Virus record (IMG/VR): IMGVR_UViG_3300025892_002264
Span: 1-34,039 of that record
Source of the DNA: a virus
DNA length: 34,039 bases
Reading direction: 5' to 3' (one strand)
A model generated the notes under the pieces. It searched no databases. It worked only from the letters and a program-made list of their open reading frames with translations, and was not told the DNA's origin. This document shows positions 7,896 to 16,426 of the stretch, one piece after another. Made by a program: the position numbers and the translations under genes. Within the stretch, counting starts at the first letter, position 1. Every line of letters begins with the position of its first letter.

Positions 7896-8990
7896 ATGGG
7901 ATTAACTAAACCAAGAGCAGGGCAAATTAACTTTGACGCAACCAACATAACAGATCCACTTATTAGAATTAATAGTGGTCAATCTGGAGCAAACGATAAA
8001 GACGCAGGTTGGGTTGTAGAGCGCGGTAGTGATACAAATGTTGCTCTTATCTGGGATGAAAGCACTGATAGTTTTGCAGTAATAAACACTAGTGAAGATG
8101 GATCAACCAGTGGCAATGTTACTATCAGCAGTTATGCTGACCTTACACTTAAAAAGATAACACAGTCTGAGCAACAGTATACAACTTCAAACATGATGAA
8201 GTTTAACCAGATATACACTGGTGCCAGTGCTGGCAGTTATTTTACACAAAACGAATATCAAAAGATTATAACTATTACACCTAGTGCTAATAGCCAAAAC
8301 TATCAAGTCAGTGGTCGCATCATGGCACAGAGTGCTGGTAGTATACAGATAGTGCATTTTAATGCCGCACTTAGATCTGAGACACTTCCTGCACTATATT
8401 ATAGTGTGACTTACACAGATCAACACAATGGCACAGCATTTGTAAAACCACAACTATGGCACAAACAAACAACCACTGCAGGATTTGTAATTGCATTTCA
8501 GTATATTCATAACGCTAATTTATACGGTACTGTTACTGTAGACATTGATGTAATACCTAGAGCAAGTGACCAAAAGTCTAATGTGGTTATAAACTCTACA
8601 CAAGACAGTGAAACTACTACTGTAGACACAGGATTTACTGCGGTTGACATGACGAAAGTCATGGAGATTGACGGTGATAATATTAATATTGCGGCACATG
8701 ATGGCAGTGCAGACGGACTTGAATTAGCAGGCACATTGGTTACAGCAACAGCAACAGAACTTAATTATGTCAGTGGTGTCACAAGTGCTATTCAAACACA
8801 ACTTGATACTAAAGCACCTGCGGAAGGCCCCACATTTACAGGCACAGACGGCATTGTTATTCCTTCAGGAACTACAGCACAGCGACCAGTCTCTCCCGCT
8901 ACCGGAACAATCAGATTCAATACAACCGACAGTAGATTCGAAGGATACAACGGAACTGCCTGGGTTCCAATTGATACATTGTACAGTTAA
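7896..8990 (+). CDS. fibre-like virion protein, modular paralogue of the preceding gene
   Basis: The 364-residue product repeats the N-terminal module of its neighbour (residues 1-90; PRAGQINFDATNITDPLIRI, NVALIWDES) and the same C-terminal end (TAQRPVSPATGTIRFN, FEGYNGTAWVPIDTLYS). The centre (about 95-215) differs, with Gln/Tyr/Ser-rich beta sequence that may form a receptor-binding knob or a trimerisation domain. One ELN-type repeat (TATELNYVSGV) precedes the C-terminal module. AAAAAGGA precedes the start. The pair looks like a duplication with exchange of the central domain, which would allow different receptor specificity. Confidence 0.75.
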   Translation: MGLTKPRAGQINFDATNITDPLIRINSGQSGANDKDAGWVVERGSDTNVALIWDESTDSFAVINTSEDGSTSGNVTISSYADLTLKKITQSEQQYTTSNMMKFNQIYTGASAGSYFTQNEYQKIITITPSANSQNYQVSGRIMAQSAGSIQIVHFNAALRSETLPALYYSVTYTDQHNGTAFVKPQLWHKQTTTAGFVIAFQYIHNANLYGTVTVDIDVIPRASDQKSNVVINSTQDSETTTVDTGFTAVDMTKVMEIDGDNINIAAHDGSADGLELAGTLVTATATELNYVSGVTSAIQTQLDTKAPAEGPTFTGTDGIVIPSGTTAQRPVSPATGTIRFNTTDSRFEGYNGTAWVPIDTLYS

Positions 8991-8995
8991 AAAAA

Positions 8996-9024
8996 TAGAC
9001 TTTCCTGTTATTTTATGCTATAAT
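8996..9024 (+). promoter_or_regulatory. extended -10 sigma-70 promoter for the dnaJ-def-clpA operon
   Basis: TAGACT (8996-9001), a 17-base spacer and TGCTATAAT ending at 9024 form an extended -10 promoter (TG at 9016-9017). The predicted start near 9031 leaves a leader of only about 4 nt before the ATG at 9035, and no Shine-Dalgarno. Confidence 0.65.
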
Positions 9025-9034
9025 TACGTAGTAT

Positions 9035-9904
9035 ATGGATCCAAATAAAGACTACTATAACATACTTGGCGTAAGCGCAGATGCAGATGCCTCCACGATT
9101 AAGAAAGCATATCGTAAGTTAGCACAACAAAACCACCCAGATAAAGGGGGTAATGCTGACAGGTTTAAAGAAATAAACGAAGCAAACGATGTGCTATCAA
9201 GCGACAAACGACAAGAGTACGACCACTTACGAAAGTATGGAGCACCACACGCTCATAACTTTGGCCATGGCCCACACGTATGGTCTACAGGTGATGCTGA
9301 ATACCCGTTTAATGTAGAAGATATATTTGGTGAAATGTTTGGAAACGGAAGGAGTCCTTTTAGACAACGCCACCAGCAAACCCGTAATAGAAATATTCAC
9401 ATAAAAATAAACGTATCATTGCGAGAAGCATATGAAGGTTGCACTAAGAGAGTAAAGTATAACGCTGGCAGTGAAACAAAAACGCTAGACGTTCAAATAC
9501 CAAAAGGTGTTATAGCAGGGCAAACGATGCGTATGCGCGGGTTAGGAGATAACGCGGCAAATGGAGCACCTGCTGGTGATTTGCTAATAGCGATTGATGT
9601 AATAAACGATCCGCACTATGAAAGAAGCGGACAAAATTTATTTACAGTTATAAACCTAACCTGCTTTGAAGCAATGCTTGGCACAGAGAAAATTATTAAA
9701 ACATTAACAGAAAAAGAACTAAAAGTTAAAATACCTAATGGCGCTCAACCCGGGCAAAAAATGGTTTTACGAGGACAAGGTATGCCCATTATGGACAGTA
9801 ACGTCTACGGAGATTTATTAGTAGAATTAAAAATAAGCATACCAACAAACTTGACAACAGAACAACAGAATCTAATACAAGACATACTAAAAAATATAAA
9901 CTAA
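9035..9904 (+). CDS. DnaJ/CbpA-like J-domain co-chaperone without zinc finger
   Basis: Residues 1-70 form a J domain (DYYNILGVSADADASTIKKA) with the essential HPD at 34-36, the motif that stimulates Hsp70 ATPase. A Gly/Phe/His-rich linker follows (about 70-110), then two C-terminal client-binding beta domains with VQIPKGVIAGQTMRMRGLG and VKIPNGAQPGQKMVLRGQG. The Cys-rich zinc-finger domain of true DnaJ is absent, as in CbpA (E. coli CbpA is 306 residues; this is 289). It heads an operon with peptide deformylase and ClpA. It presumably recruits the host DnaK, since no hsp70 gene is in the window. Confidence 0.9.
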   Translation: MDPNKDYYNILGVSADADASTIKKAYRKLAQQNHPDKGGNADRFKEINEANDVLSSDKRQEYDHLRKYGAPHAHNFGHGPHVWSTGDAEYPFNVEDIFGEMFGNGRSPFRQRHQQTRNRNIHIKINVSLREAYEGCTKRVKYNAGSETKTLDVQIPKGVIAGQTMRMRGLGDNAANGAPAGDLLIAIDVINDPHYERSGQNLFTVINLTCFEAMLGTEKIIKTLTEKELKVKIPNGAQPGQKMVLRGQGMPIMDSNVYGDLLVELKISIPTNLTTEQQNLIQDILKNIN

Positions 9905-9912
9905 ATATTATT

Positions 9913-10365
9913 ATGGAGCGAAAACTTAAACTTACTAAAAGAGTTCTACGGAATAAAGCTAAAGAAGTAAAATTTGATAAGCCATTCCAACTACAAAAGT
10001 TAGCAGTAGATATGATTTCTTTTATGGTTGAAAACAAAGGCATTGGTCTAGCCGCACCTCAAGTAGGTATAAGCAAGCGGTTGTTTGTTATGTATGGCGA
10101 AGATTTAAAGGATGGATTTATGTATTGTTTTAATCCATCTATAGAAGAAGAGAGCGATCAGTGCGAACTAGGACAAGAAGGATGTTTAAGTTTTCCAGGA
10201 GAAATAATAGAAGTAAGCCGACCCAATTCCATTAAAGTAAAATTTTGTGATTATTTAGGCAACGAAAAAAGAATGGATTTAAAAGGATTGTCTGCAAGAT
10301 GCTTTATGCATGAACTAGACCATCTAGATGGTATAACTTTTCACGAGAGAGAAAACAATGTTTGA
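9913..10365 (+). CDS. def: peptide deformylase
   Basis: The 150-residue enzyme removes the formyl group from nascent proteins. All three family motifs are intact: GIGLAAPQ (43-50), EGCLS (89-93, Cys91 a metal ligand) and HELDH (133-137, His133 and His137 as ligands and Glu134 as catalytic base). It is shorter than the E. coli enzyme (169 residues) because it lacks the C-terminal helix, a known feature of marine phage deformylases. It starts 8 nt after dnaJ and its end overlaps clpA by 8 nt, so the three genes form one translational unit. Confidence 0.95.
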   Translation: MERKLKLTKRVLRNKAKEVKFDKPFQLQKLAVDMISFMVENKGIGLAAPQVGISKRLFVMYGEDLKDGFMYCFNPSIEEESDQCELGQEGCLSFPGEIIEVSRPNSIKVKFCDYLGNEKRMDLKGLSARCFMHELDHLDGITFHERENNV

Positions 10366-12667
10366 TCAAAACCCCGAGATAGAAGCAATAGTAGAAGAAG
10401 CAATGGAAATTGCTTTAGACTATAATCACAAATTTGTTGCAACTGAGCATCTATTGTTATCATTATTGAGAACAAAGAACTTTAAAACAATGCTAGAAGA
10501 GTTTGGCGTTGATTACAATAATTTAGTTAACGAACTTGAAGGCATACTTGAATCTCGTTTTGAAGATATTGTAGATGTAACAGAAGTGCGTCCAAAGAAA
10601 ACACATGCACTAGAAAGAATTTTTAGCAGAGCATTTACGCAAGTATTGTTTAGTGGTAGACAAAAGTTCCAAACAATAGATCTATACGTTAGTATTACCA
10701 ACGAACATAGTTCTTATGCTTCATGGATTATGAGAAAATATGGAGTTCTACCCGAGGACCTTATTGAATTTTATAACAAAACTTATTGTGGTCCAAATGA
10801 TAAACAAGGTATACAAGACAGAGCGTTACAGATACTTGAAGAGTATTGCACTAATTTAAACAACCTCGTTAATGAAGAAAAGATTGATCCCGTTATCGGA
10901 AGACAACGCGAGATTAACGATATTGCTGAAACACTTGCTCGCAAAACAAAGAACAATGTTATTATGGTGGGCGACGCAGGTGTTGGTAAAACAGCAGTTG
11001 TAGAAGGACTAGCATATCGTATACAACATGAAGACGTTCCGCAAAATCTACTAGGCAATACTATTTTTAGTTTAGAGATTGGCTCATTACTTGCTGGCAG
11101 TAAGTATAGAGGTGACTTTGAAGAAAAGATTAAACATATTTTACACGCACTGGAAAAAGTAAATAACGCAATATTGTTTATTGATGAGGCACACATGATG
11201 AGTGGTGCTGGTCAGACCGGCAGCCAAGGTGGTGTTGATTTTAGCAATATGATAAAACCTGCGTTATCACGCGGAGCAATTAAAGTTATTGCGAGCACAA
11301 CTTGGGAAGACTTTAGAAAAAGTTTTGAGAAAGATAGAGCGTTGATGCGTAGATTCTTTAGACTAGTTATTGATGAACCATCACGCGACGATGCTGTGGA
11401 TATTTTACAAGGTATTAAAAAGTATTATGAAAAATTCCATAGTCTTGAAATACACAACGAGGCAATAGAGACAGCAGTTGATAAGAGTATTAAGTTTATC
11501 ACGGATAAAAAACTACCAGACAAGGCTATTGATCTTATTGATACCGCTTGCGCGAAACGCAGAGTGAGTGGTAGTAAAGATACTGTTATTACTAAAGAAG
11601 ATATTCTACAACAAGTAAGTAAAATTGCTCGTATGCCTATTGATCAACTTCGTTCTGAAAAAACTGAGAACGTTGTGAATCTTGAAGGCAACCTTAAAGA
11701 CGTTATTTTCGGACAAGACAATGCTGTTGATAAGTTATGTGAGAAAGTCTACATCGCTAAAGCAGGACTTAAAGATTTGAATAAACCAACTGCTTCGTTT
11801 CTATTTACTGGGCCAACTGGTGTTGGTAAAACAGAACTATGTAAACAATTGTCACATTTATTAAACGTAGAACTATTGCGTTATGACATGAGTGAGTATC
11901 AAGAAAAGCATACAGTTGCTAAACTTATTGGTGCTCCTCCAGGCTATGTTGGCTTCGAGGATTCCGAAATGGCTGGTGGTAAACTGCTAAATGATATTGA
12001 GAAAGATCCACACGCAGTATTGCTACTAGACGAAATTGAAAAAGCACATCCAGATGTTGCTAATGTTATGCTACAAATAATGGATAATGGTTACTTGAGT
12101 GGTAGTAATGGCAAACGTGTTGATATGCGTAATATTATTCTTGTTATGACGTCAAACTTAGGTGCGGCTGATATGGAACGTAATAGTATTGGTTTTGGCA
12201 CTTTAGAAAAAGAAGGCGAGGATGACAAAGCAATCGAAACATTCTTCCCTCCGGAATTTAGAAACAGACTCGATGCTATTGTTAAATTTAATAAGTTAGA
12301 TAAAGACGATATGCTATTAATTGTCGACAAGTTCATAGGAGAGTTAAATACATTACTGCTGGAAAAGAATATTTTAGTTAAACCAACACAAACTATGAAA
12401 GAGTATTTGTTAGATAAAGGCTGGAATCCAAAGATGGGTGCCAGGCCACTGAGTAGAGTTATTAATGACAAGATTAAAACTCCGTTGGCACAAAAGATAC
12501 TTTTTGATAACATAAGAAATGCTATTATAGAAGTAGATTTAGACGATGAAGAAAATGTTAAATTTGACATTAGCGGTGAAAAAGAACAACAAACGCTACC
12601 AGACGAAGTTGTAAATAATGAAGGTGTTATTGTATTAGATCAATTTAAGCCTGAATCAACTGACTGA
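10358..12667 (+). CDS. clpA: ClpA-type AAA+ unfoldase
   Basis: The 769 residues match ClpA (758 in E. coli) in length and order. An N domain (1-140, VATEHLLLSLL) is followed by a first AAA+ module (Walker A GDAGVGKT at about 206-213, Walker B ILFIDEAH, FEKDRALMRRFF). A second AAA+ module follows (Walker A GPTGVGKT at about 485-492, DMSEYQEKH, GAPPGYVGF, Walker B VLLLDEIEKAHPDV, FPPEFRNRLD). No long ClpB middle domain is present. The loop after Walker B2 holds SIGFG (about residues 609-613). This corresponds to the IGL/IGF tripeptide that docks on ClpP, so the protein should be a protease partner and not a disaggregase. A ClpP gene lies at the right end of the window. Confidence 0.93.
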   Translation: MFDQNPEIEAIVEEAMEIALDYNHKFVATEHLLLSLLRTKNFKTMLEEFGVDYNNLVNELEGILESRFEDIVDVTEVRPKKTHALERIFSRAFTQVLFSGRQKFQTIDLYVSITNEHSSYASWIMRKYGVLPEDLIEFYNKTYCGPNDKQGIQDRALQILEEYCTNLNNLVNEEKIDPVIGRQREINDIAETLARKTKNNVIMVGDAGVGKTAVVEGLAYRIQHEDVPQNLLGNTIFSLEIGSLLAGSKYRGDFEEKIKHILHALEKVNNAILFIDEAHMMSGAGQTGSQGGVDFSNMIKPALSRGAIKVIASTTWEDFRKSFEKDRALMRRFFRLVIDEPSRDDAVDILQGIKKYYEKFHSLEIHNEAIETAVDKSIKFITDKKLPDKAIDLIDTACAKRRVSGSKDTVITKEDILQQVSKIARMPIDQLRSEKTENVVNLEGNLKDVIFGQDNAVDKLCEKVYIAKAGLKDLNKPTASFLFTGPTGVGKTELCKQLSHLLNVELLRYDMSEYQEKHTVAKLIGAPPGYVGFEDSEMAGGKLLNDIEKDPHAVLLLDEIEKAHPDVANVMLQIMDNGYLSGSNGKRVDMRNIILVMTSNLGAADMERNSIGFGTLEKEGEDDKAIETFFPPEFRNRLDAIVKFNKLDKDDMLLIVDKFIGELNTLLLEKNILVKPTQTMKEYLLDKGWNPKMGARPLSRVINDKIKTPLAQKILFDNIRNAIIEVDLDDEENVKFDISGEKEQQTLPDEVVNNEGVIVLDQFKPESTD

Positions 12668-12671
12668 GAAA

Positions 12672-13391
12672 ATGAGAAGCATCAATAAAAATATAAATGG
12701 TTCTGTAAAAATAGAACAATCTTACCAATTATGGTATAACAAATACCTATACAAGTCTATCTTTATTATTCCAGGCATACATGTATTACGCCACTATTAT
12801 AGTGAATCAGAGATAGAGGCAAACGTACAGGATCTTAAAGAAGTAGGATGGAAACGTGCTTTATATAGCCGGTTTGTTGAATCATACTATGAAAATAAAG
12901 AAGATATATTAAAGTTTGCAAATTTAACTGGAGATGCAAGATTGTCAAAGGACCTTTTTATTCGTATACAAGATCCTCGAGTAAGTATATTCTCAAACGA
13001 TTTAGAATCACATACTAGAATGGAAGAAGCATTTCCAAATGCATTGATTAGTGTATCTCGTCCTAATGAAAAATGCATTCCTGCGTTATTAGAAGGAAAA
13101 AATGTAATGGTTGTTAGCAATTTGCCGCATAACAGATACAAATACAAGGTAATTATTAATAACTATTCCACATCACATTCAATACCAAAGCAATTGTATG
13201 AATGGGGTAACGCACAAGGCAATGCTGTAAAGTTCTCTAGAAAGACTGAAAAGTATTTTAAATCACCAGGGTTATACTTAGATCAAGGTTTTTTATATGT
13301 TGAGGACGAATCCACCTTAACAATGTGCAATATGTTTTTAACCAAGTGCCCAAAGCGTGTTGTCAGGTATGTTCTCGAGTCCGATTTATAG
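12672..13391 (+). CDS. phage protein of unknown function
   Basis: The 239-residue basic protein starts 4 nt after clpA (GAGAAAATG). It has a Tyr/Ile-rich opening, a helical acidic middle and a Lys/Tyr-rich C-terminal half with PHNRYKYKVIINNYS and CPKRVVRYVLES. No membrane segment or known catalytic motif was seen. The position at the end of the dnaJ-def-clpA operon could indicate a substrate or adaptor for the protease, but this is only context. Confidence 0.6.
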   Translation: MRSINKNINGSVKIEQSYQLWYNKYLYKSIFIIPGIHVLRHYYSESEIEANVQDLKEVGWKRALYSRFVESYYENKEDILKFANLTGDARLSKDLFIRIQDPRVSIFSNDLESHTRMEEAFPNALISVSRPNEKCIPALLEGKNVMVVSNLPHNRYKYKVIINNYSTSHSIPKQLYEWGNAQGNAVKFSRKTEKYFKSPGLYLDQGFLYVEDESTLTMCNMFLTKCPKRVVRYVLESDL

Positions 13392-13400
13392 TATATTAAC

Positions 13401-13412
13401 GATAAATATAAT
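13401..13412 (+). promoter_or_regulatory. overlapping late box (GATAAATA) and TATAAT -10 element
   Basis: GATAAATA (13401-13408) overlaps TATAAT (13407-13412). Late geometry predicts a start at about 13414, leaving 19 nt and a CGGAG Shine-Dalgarno before the ATG at 13433. No good -35 was found for the TATAAT, so late use is more likely. Confidence 0.5.
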
Positions 13413-13432
13413 ATACAAGTCGGAGAACAAAA

Positions 13433-13597
13433 ATGGCCAAAATCAACGAAGACATGGTTGTCATCAAAGTTAGCGAATTGCTCAAAGATGATGCTCAAAT
13501 TGATCCTATAATGAACGATGAAGTTTTAAGTGGATTAGAAGCGATCGTAGCAGAACTAGTTGGCGCCGGAAAACTAATAGAAATAATAAGAGAATAA
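13433..13597 (+). CDS. small acidic phage protein
   Basis: The 54-residue ORF begins MAKINEDMVVIKVSELL and ends in a hydrophobic/charged helix (KLIEIIRE). It has a late-type promoter box and a clear ribosome-binding site (CGGAG). Its stop is one base before the next ATG, which argues that it is translated together with the following virion-type gene. It has no recognisable family; a predicted all-helical fold is likely. Confidence 0.6.
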   Translation: MAKINEDMVVIKVSELLKDDAQIDPIMNDEVLSGLEAIVAELVGAGKLIEIIRE

Positions 13598-13598
13598 T

Positions 13599-14168
13599 AT
13601 GTCAAACAGTTTAACACTTCTTCCTAATACATCACATGTTGCTAATAAGACAGGCGCAGTGGTTGCATTTAACGCTGTTAATAAAACACTGGTAACAAGC
13701 GATACGGGCATTATTGCTTTCAGTGACTTCACTGATGGTGATATTGTTGTTATAACAGGTAGCGGAAGTAATGATGGAACTTACACTGTAAGTGGAACAT
13801 CTACAGCAACAACAATGACCGTGCTAGAAGATGTAACAACTGAAGTAGAAGGCGCAACTATTGTGGTAGACTACCAAGGAACTACTGGAACAAAACAAAA
13901 AGCAGACGGATACTATGGATACACTGACGGCCTACATACAGCGGCATATACACTAAATGCCTTTGTAGGAACAGTAAAAATACAAGGAACGTTGGTAAAA
14001 GAACCTACTGTAAGTGATTGGTTTGATATTACTGGCACAACTGCCACGTATGCCACTGCTGAGACATCCACAACAGGATATAACTTTACAGGAAACTTTA
14101 TCTGGGTAAGAGCTGTTGTTACTGGTATGACCGAAGGCTCTGTTACTAAAATATTATATAATTTCTAA
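13599..14168 (+). CDS. virion-type beta-rich protein
   Basis: The 189-residue Thr/Gly/Val-rich protein has two beta domains. Residues about 30-85 (FTDGDIVVITGSGSNDGTY) fold like short decoration repeats, and residues about 100-189 carry FVGTVKIQGTLVKEP and NFIWVRAVVTGMTEGSV. Such low-charge beta sequence is typical of phage fibres, baseplate or capsid decoration. It is coupled to the small gene before it and shares its last base(s) with the next gene (TAATG). Confidence 0.6.
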   Translation: MSNSLTLLPNTSHVANKTGAVVAFNAVNKTLVTSDTGIIAFSDFTDGDIVVITGSGSNDGTYTVSGTSTATTMTVLEDVTTEVEGATIVVDYQGTTGTKQKADGYYGYTDGLHTAAYTLNAFVGTVKIQGTLVKEPTVSDWFDITGTTATYATAETSTTGYNFTGNFIWVRAVVTGMTEGSVTKILYNF

Positions 14169-15055
14169 TGAGTAACTTTATTCGTCTAATATCAAACGAT
14201 CTAAACAATAAGTCTATTGCTGAGTTTGCCTCAGTAGTAGCAACGCATACTGATTCAGTAATTACCGAATCCGACAACGAAAATGATTATATTGACTTGG
14301 TTGAATATGACACACCTGAGGGTAGTGTTGTAGAGATTGCGTTATCAGAAGATCTCACAGACGAACAAATTGACCTCATAGTAGAACAAATTAACATACA
14401 AGACTTTGAAATACAAGCAAGTTTAACAGAAGCAACAAACGAAAAATTAGTTGTGGTTTATCCAGGCAGATTCCATCCTTTCCACAAAGGACATGCTGGA
14501 GTTTATAATACCCTAAAAAAGCAATACGGCGGTATTGCTGACGTTTACGTTGCCACTAGCGGTAAAACAGAACCTAACAAATCTCCTTTTTCTTTTGCCG
14601 AAAAACTAGAGATGATGAAACTAACAGGCATTAATCCTAATGCTGTAGTTCAAACAAGACAACCATATGTTGCAGAAGAGATTACAAACAAATATAATAT
14701 GAACAATACTGTTGTGTTATACGTAGTAAGTGAAAAAGACATGGCAGAAGATCCAAGATTCAATTTCCCCACAAAAGGTCCAAATCTTAAGAAAGATGGT
14801 CAACCAGCGCATATGCAAAAATGGAATGGGTGGGATAACGCAAGGTCACTAGAACACCATAGTTATGTGACTACTGTACCAACAACCAAATTTAATGTAT
14901 TAGGTGAGCCAGCAACAAGCGCCACTGAAATTCGTCAACGATTTCCTATGTTAAGTAACGATCAACAAAAAGCATTTATTACGGATTTGTTCGGTAACTA
15001 CTCAGATAATGTTTTAAACATTATGAGAAATAAATTAGGAGATAACAATGAATAA
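14168..15055 (+). CDS. nucleotidyltransferase (NMN-adenylyltransferase-like) with an added N-terminal domain
   Basis: Residues about 93-290 form a HIGH-type nucleotidyltransferase. They contain VVYPGRFHPFHKGH (His103, His106 and the HKGH ending at His109), a GKTEPNKSPFSFAEK loop, and the C-terminal signature ATSATEIRQRF, equivalent to ISSTxIR. The family transfers AMP or CMP to NMN, nicotinate mononucleotide or similar acceptors, so NAD+ salvage is the likely pathway. The first 90 residues are an acidic extension of unknown role. T4-like phages often carry such fusions, sometimes called cytitidyltransferases. Substrate assignment is inference. Confidence 0.8.
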   Translation: MSNFIRLISNDLNNKSIAEFASVVATHTDSVITESDNENDYIDLVEYDTPEGSVVEIALSEDLTDEQIDLIVEQINIQDFEIQASLTEATNEKLVVVYPGRFHPFHKGHAGVYNTLKKQYGGIADVYVATSGKTEPNKSPFSFAEKLEMMKLTGINPNAVVQTRQPYVAEEITNKYNMNNTVVLYVVSEKDMAEDPRFNFPTKGPNLKKDGQPAHMQKWNGWDNARSLEHHSYVTTVPTTKFNVLGEPATSATEIRQRFPMLSNDQQKAFITDLFGNYSDNVLNIMRNKLGDNNE

Positions 15056-15164
15056 GAAATATTTTATAATTGGCGTAGTAGCTGTCATTGCCATCGCATT
15101 ATGGGGCGAATCACAAGGTTTGTGGGAACTCATTCCTTTCGTAGGCGAAGGCTCAGAAAAATAA
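15048..15164 (+). CDS. 38-residue single-pass membrane peptide
   Basis: An ORF starts inside the end of the preceding gene (8-base overlap) with AGGAGA well placed upstream. The product MNKKYFIIGVVAVIAIALWG continues for 18 more residues: a basic start, one membrane helix (about 5-19) and a short polar tail. The good ribosome-binding site and the strong terminator downstream support a real gene. The function is unknown. Confidence 0.6.
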   Translation: MNKKYFIIGVVAVIAIALWGESQGLWELIPFVGEGSEK

Positions 15165-15191
15165 GCAGAATTTAACAAAATTCATAATGGG

Positions 15192-15216
15192 GAGCCCCTA
15201 TAGGGGCTCTTCTTTT
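15192..15216 (+). terminator. strong rho-independent terminator
   Basis: The perfect 18-base palindrome GAGCCCCTATAGGGGCTC (15192-15209) is followed by TTCTTTT. It forms a GC-rich stem with a tight loop and a U-tract, ending the transcription unit of the genes before it. It is the most GC-rich hairpin noticed in an otherwise AT-rich window. Confidence 0.9.
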
Positions 15217-15232
15217 ATAAGAAAATCGAATT

Positions 15233-16363
15233 ATGACAGGATGTTGCTTAATACCAAAACAAATTATCGAGATTGAAACCAACGGAGATATATATCTTTG
15301 TGGTTGTTCCGAATATCTACCTAAAGTCGTAGGCAACATTTTAGATATAGATTCGTTTGAAGAAGTTCATCAACTTGAATTGGCTAAAAAAGTTATACAT
15401 TCAACCACTATTTCTAAAACATTTGAGCATTGTGTTAAGATTCCACTTAGTGGTAACCTTCTTTGCGGGTTTGACAAAACCCATGATAAAACGTTAATGA
15501 AAGGTGTAGATGGTACAAAACCAGAAGAAATTAAAATAGTGGTCGGTTATGATGATAGTTGTAATTTAGAATGCCCTAGTTGCCGTTTATACCCATTATC
15601 AAACTATACAAAAACTGTAGGCAACGTACTATTTAATAGTGACAAATTTAGCAATACTGATCTTATATATAAAGCTATACAGAAACACGGAAAAGAATCA
15701 GTGTACAATGTTGCAAAGAGATACAAGACTATTGCTAGAAATTTTAATGATATAAAAGAACTTGATAAAAAAGTAGTACAATTAATTAACAATTATAAAA
15801 AGCCTGCACAAATTGAATTTGGAGCAAGTGGTGATGCATTTTTCAGTCAATCAGTAAAAAATTGCATTGACAAATTAGAATATAACTCGGAGCATCGATA
15901 TAGTTTCAAAACCAATGGACTAATGATGAAGTCGATTATTCCCACATTAAAAATAAAAGATTCTATTGCCAATATTAACATCAGCATTGATGCAGGAACT
16001 AAGGAAACACATGAACGATTAAGAACTGGAAGTAGTTGGAATCAACTTTTAAGCAATATAAATTGGTTAATGCAACTTCCTAATAGACCCACAGTCATGG
16101 GCGCGTTCGTATTGCAAAAAGACAACTTTCGAGAAATACCTAAAATTTTAAAGTTATTTTTAGGCGATATTGGTATAGATAATGTATATTTTATACCTTT
16201 AAGAAAACCCTCTCACTGGTCCGATGCAGAATATACAGAAAAAAATATTTTATCAAAACTACATCCCTGCTATCAAGAATTTACTGAAATAATTAATTCT
16301 ATACCTAGGGTCTACAAAGATCGCACAGATATATTCAAATATTTACAATATTTACAAAAATAA
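15233..16363 (+). CDS. radical SAM enzyme with N-terminal SPASM-like region
   Basis: Cys110, Cys114 and Cys117 (CNLECPSC) form the CxxxCxxC site that binds the SAM-cleaving 4Fe-4S cluster. The barrel continues with IEFGASGDAFFS, YSFKTNGLMM, NINISIDAGTKETHERLRTG and GAFVLQKDN. Residues 4-80 (CCLIPKQIIEIETNGDIYLC, then GCSEY, VVGNILDIDSFEEV, C67, C78) follow the pattern of a SPASM auxiliary-cluster domain, which normally lies after the barrel. Enzymes with SPASM domains usually modify peptides or proteins. The gene stands alone between a terminator and a new promoter, and has no clear Shine-Dalgarno. The substrate is unknown. Confidence 0.8.
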   Translation: MTGCCLIPKQIIEIETNGDIYLCGCSEYLPKVVGNILDIDSFEEVHQLELAKKVIHSTTISKTFEHCVKIPLSGNLLCGFDKTHDKTLMKGVDGTKPEEIKIVVGYDDSCNLECPSCRLYPLSNYTKTVGNVLFNSDKFSNTDLIYKAIQKHGKESVYNVAKRYKTIARNFNDIKELDKKVVQLINNYKKPAQIEFGASGDAFFSQSVKNCIDKLEYNSEHRYSFKTNGLMMKSIIPTLKIKDSIANINISIDAGTKETHERLRTGSSWNQLLSNINWLMQLPNRPTVMGAFVLQKDNFREIPKILKLFLGDIGIDNVYFIPLRKPSHWSDAEYTEKNILSKLHPCYQEFTEIINSIPRVYKDRTDIFKYLQYLQK

Positions 16364-16426
16364 GCATTAAAATTTATTAAATTTTTTATTTTCCTTTAAA
16401 ATCAAACACTTACGTTACTTTTTTTC

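Noticed and set aside
8767-9048. 93-codon ORF crossing the end of the second fibre gene
   Set aside because: It is out of frame within the conserved C-terminal fibre module and runs through the dnaJ promoter.
9035-9904. True DnaJ with zinc finger
   Set aside because: No CxxCxGxG repeats are present; the domain order is that of CbpA.
10783-11196. Reverse-strand ORF of 137 codons inside clpA
   Set aside because: It is a shadow of the first AAA+ module with no start signals.
12091-12570. Reverse-strand ORF of 159 codons inside clpA
   Set aside because: It is a shadow of the second AAA+ module, Ser/Leu/Ile-rich without motifs.
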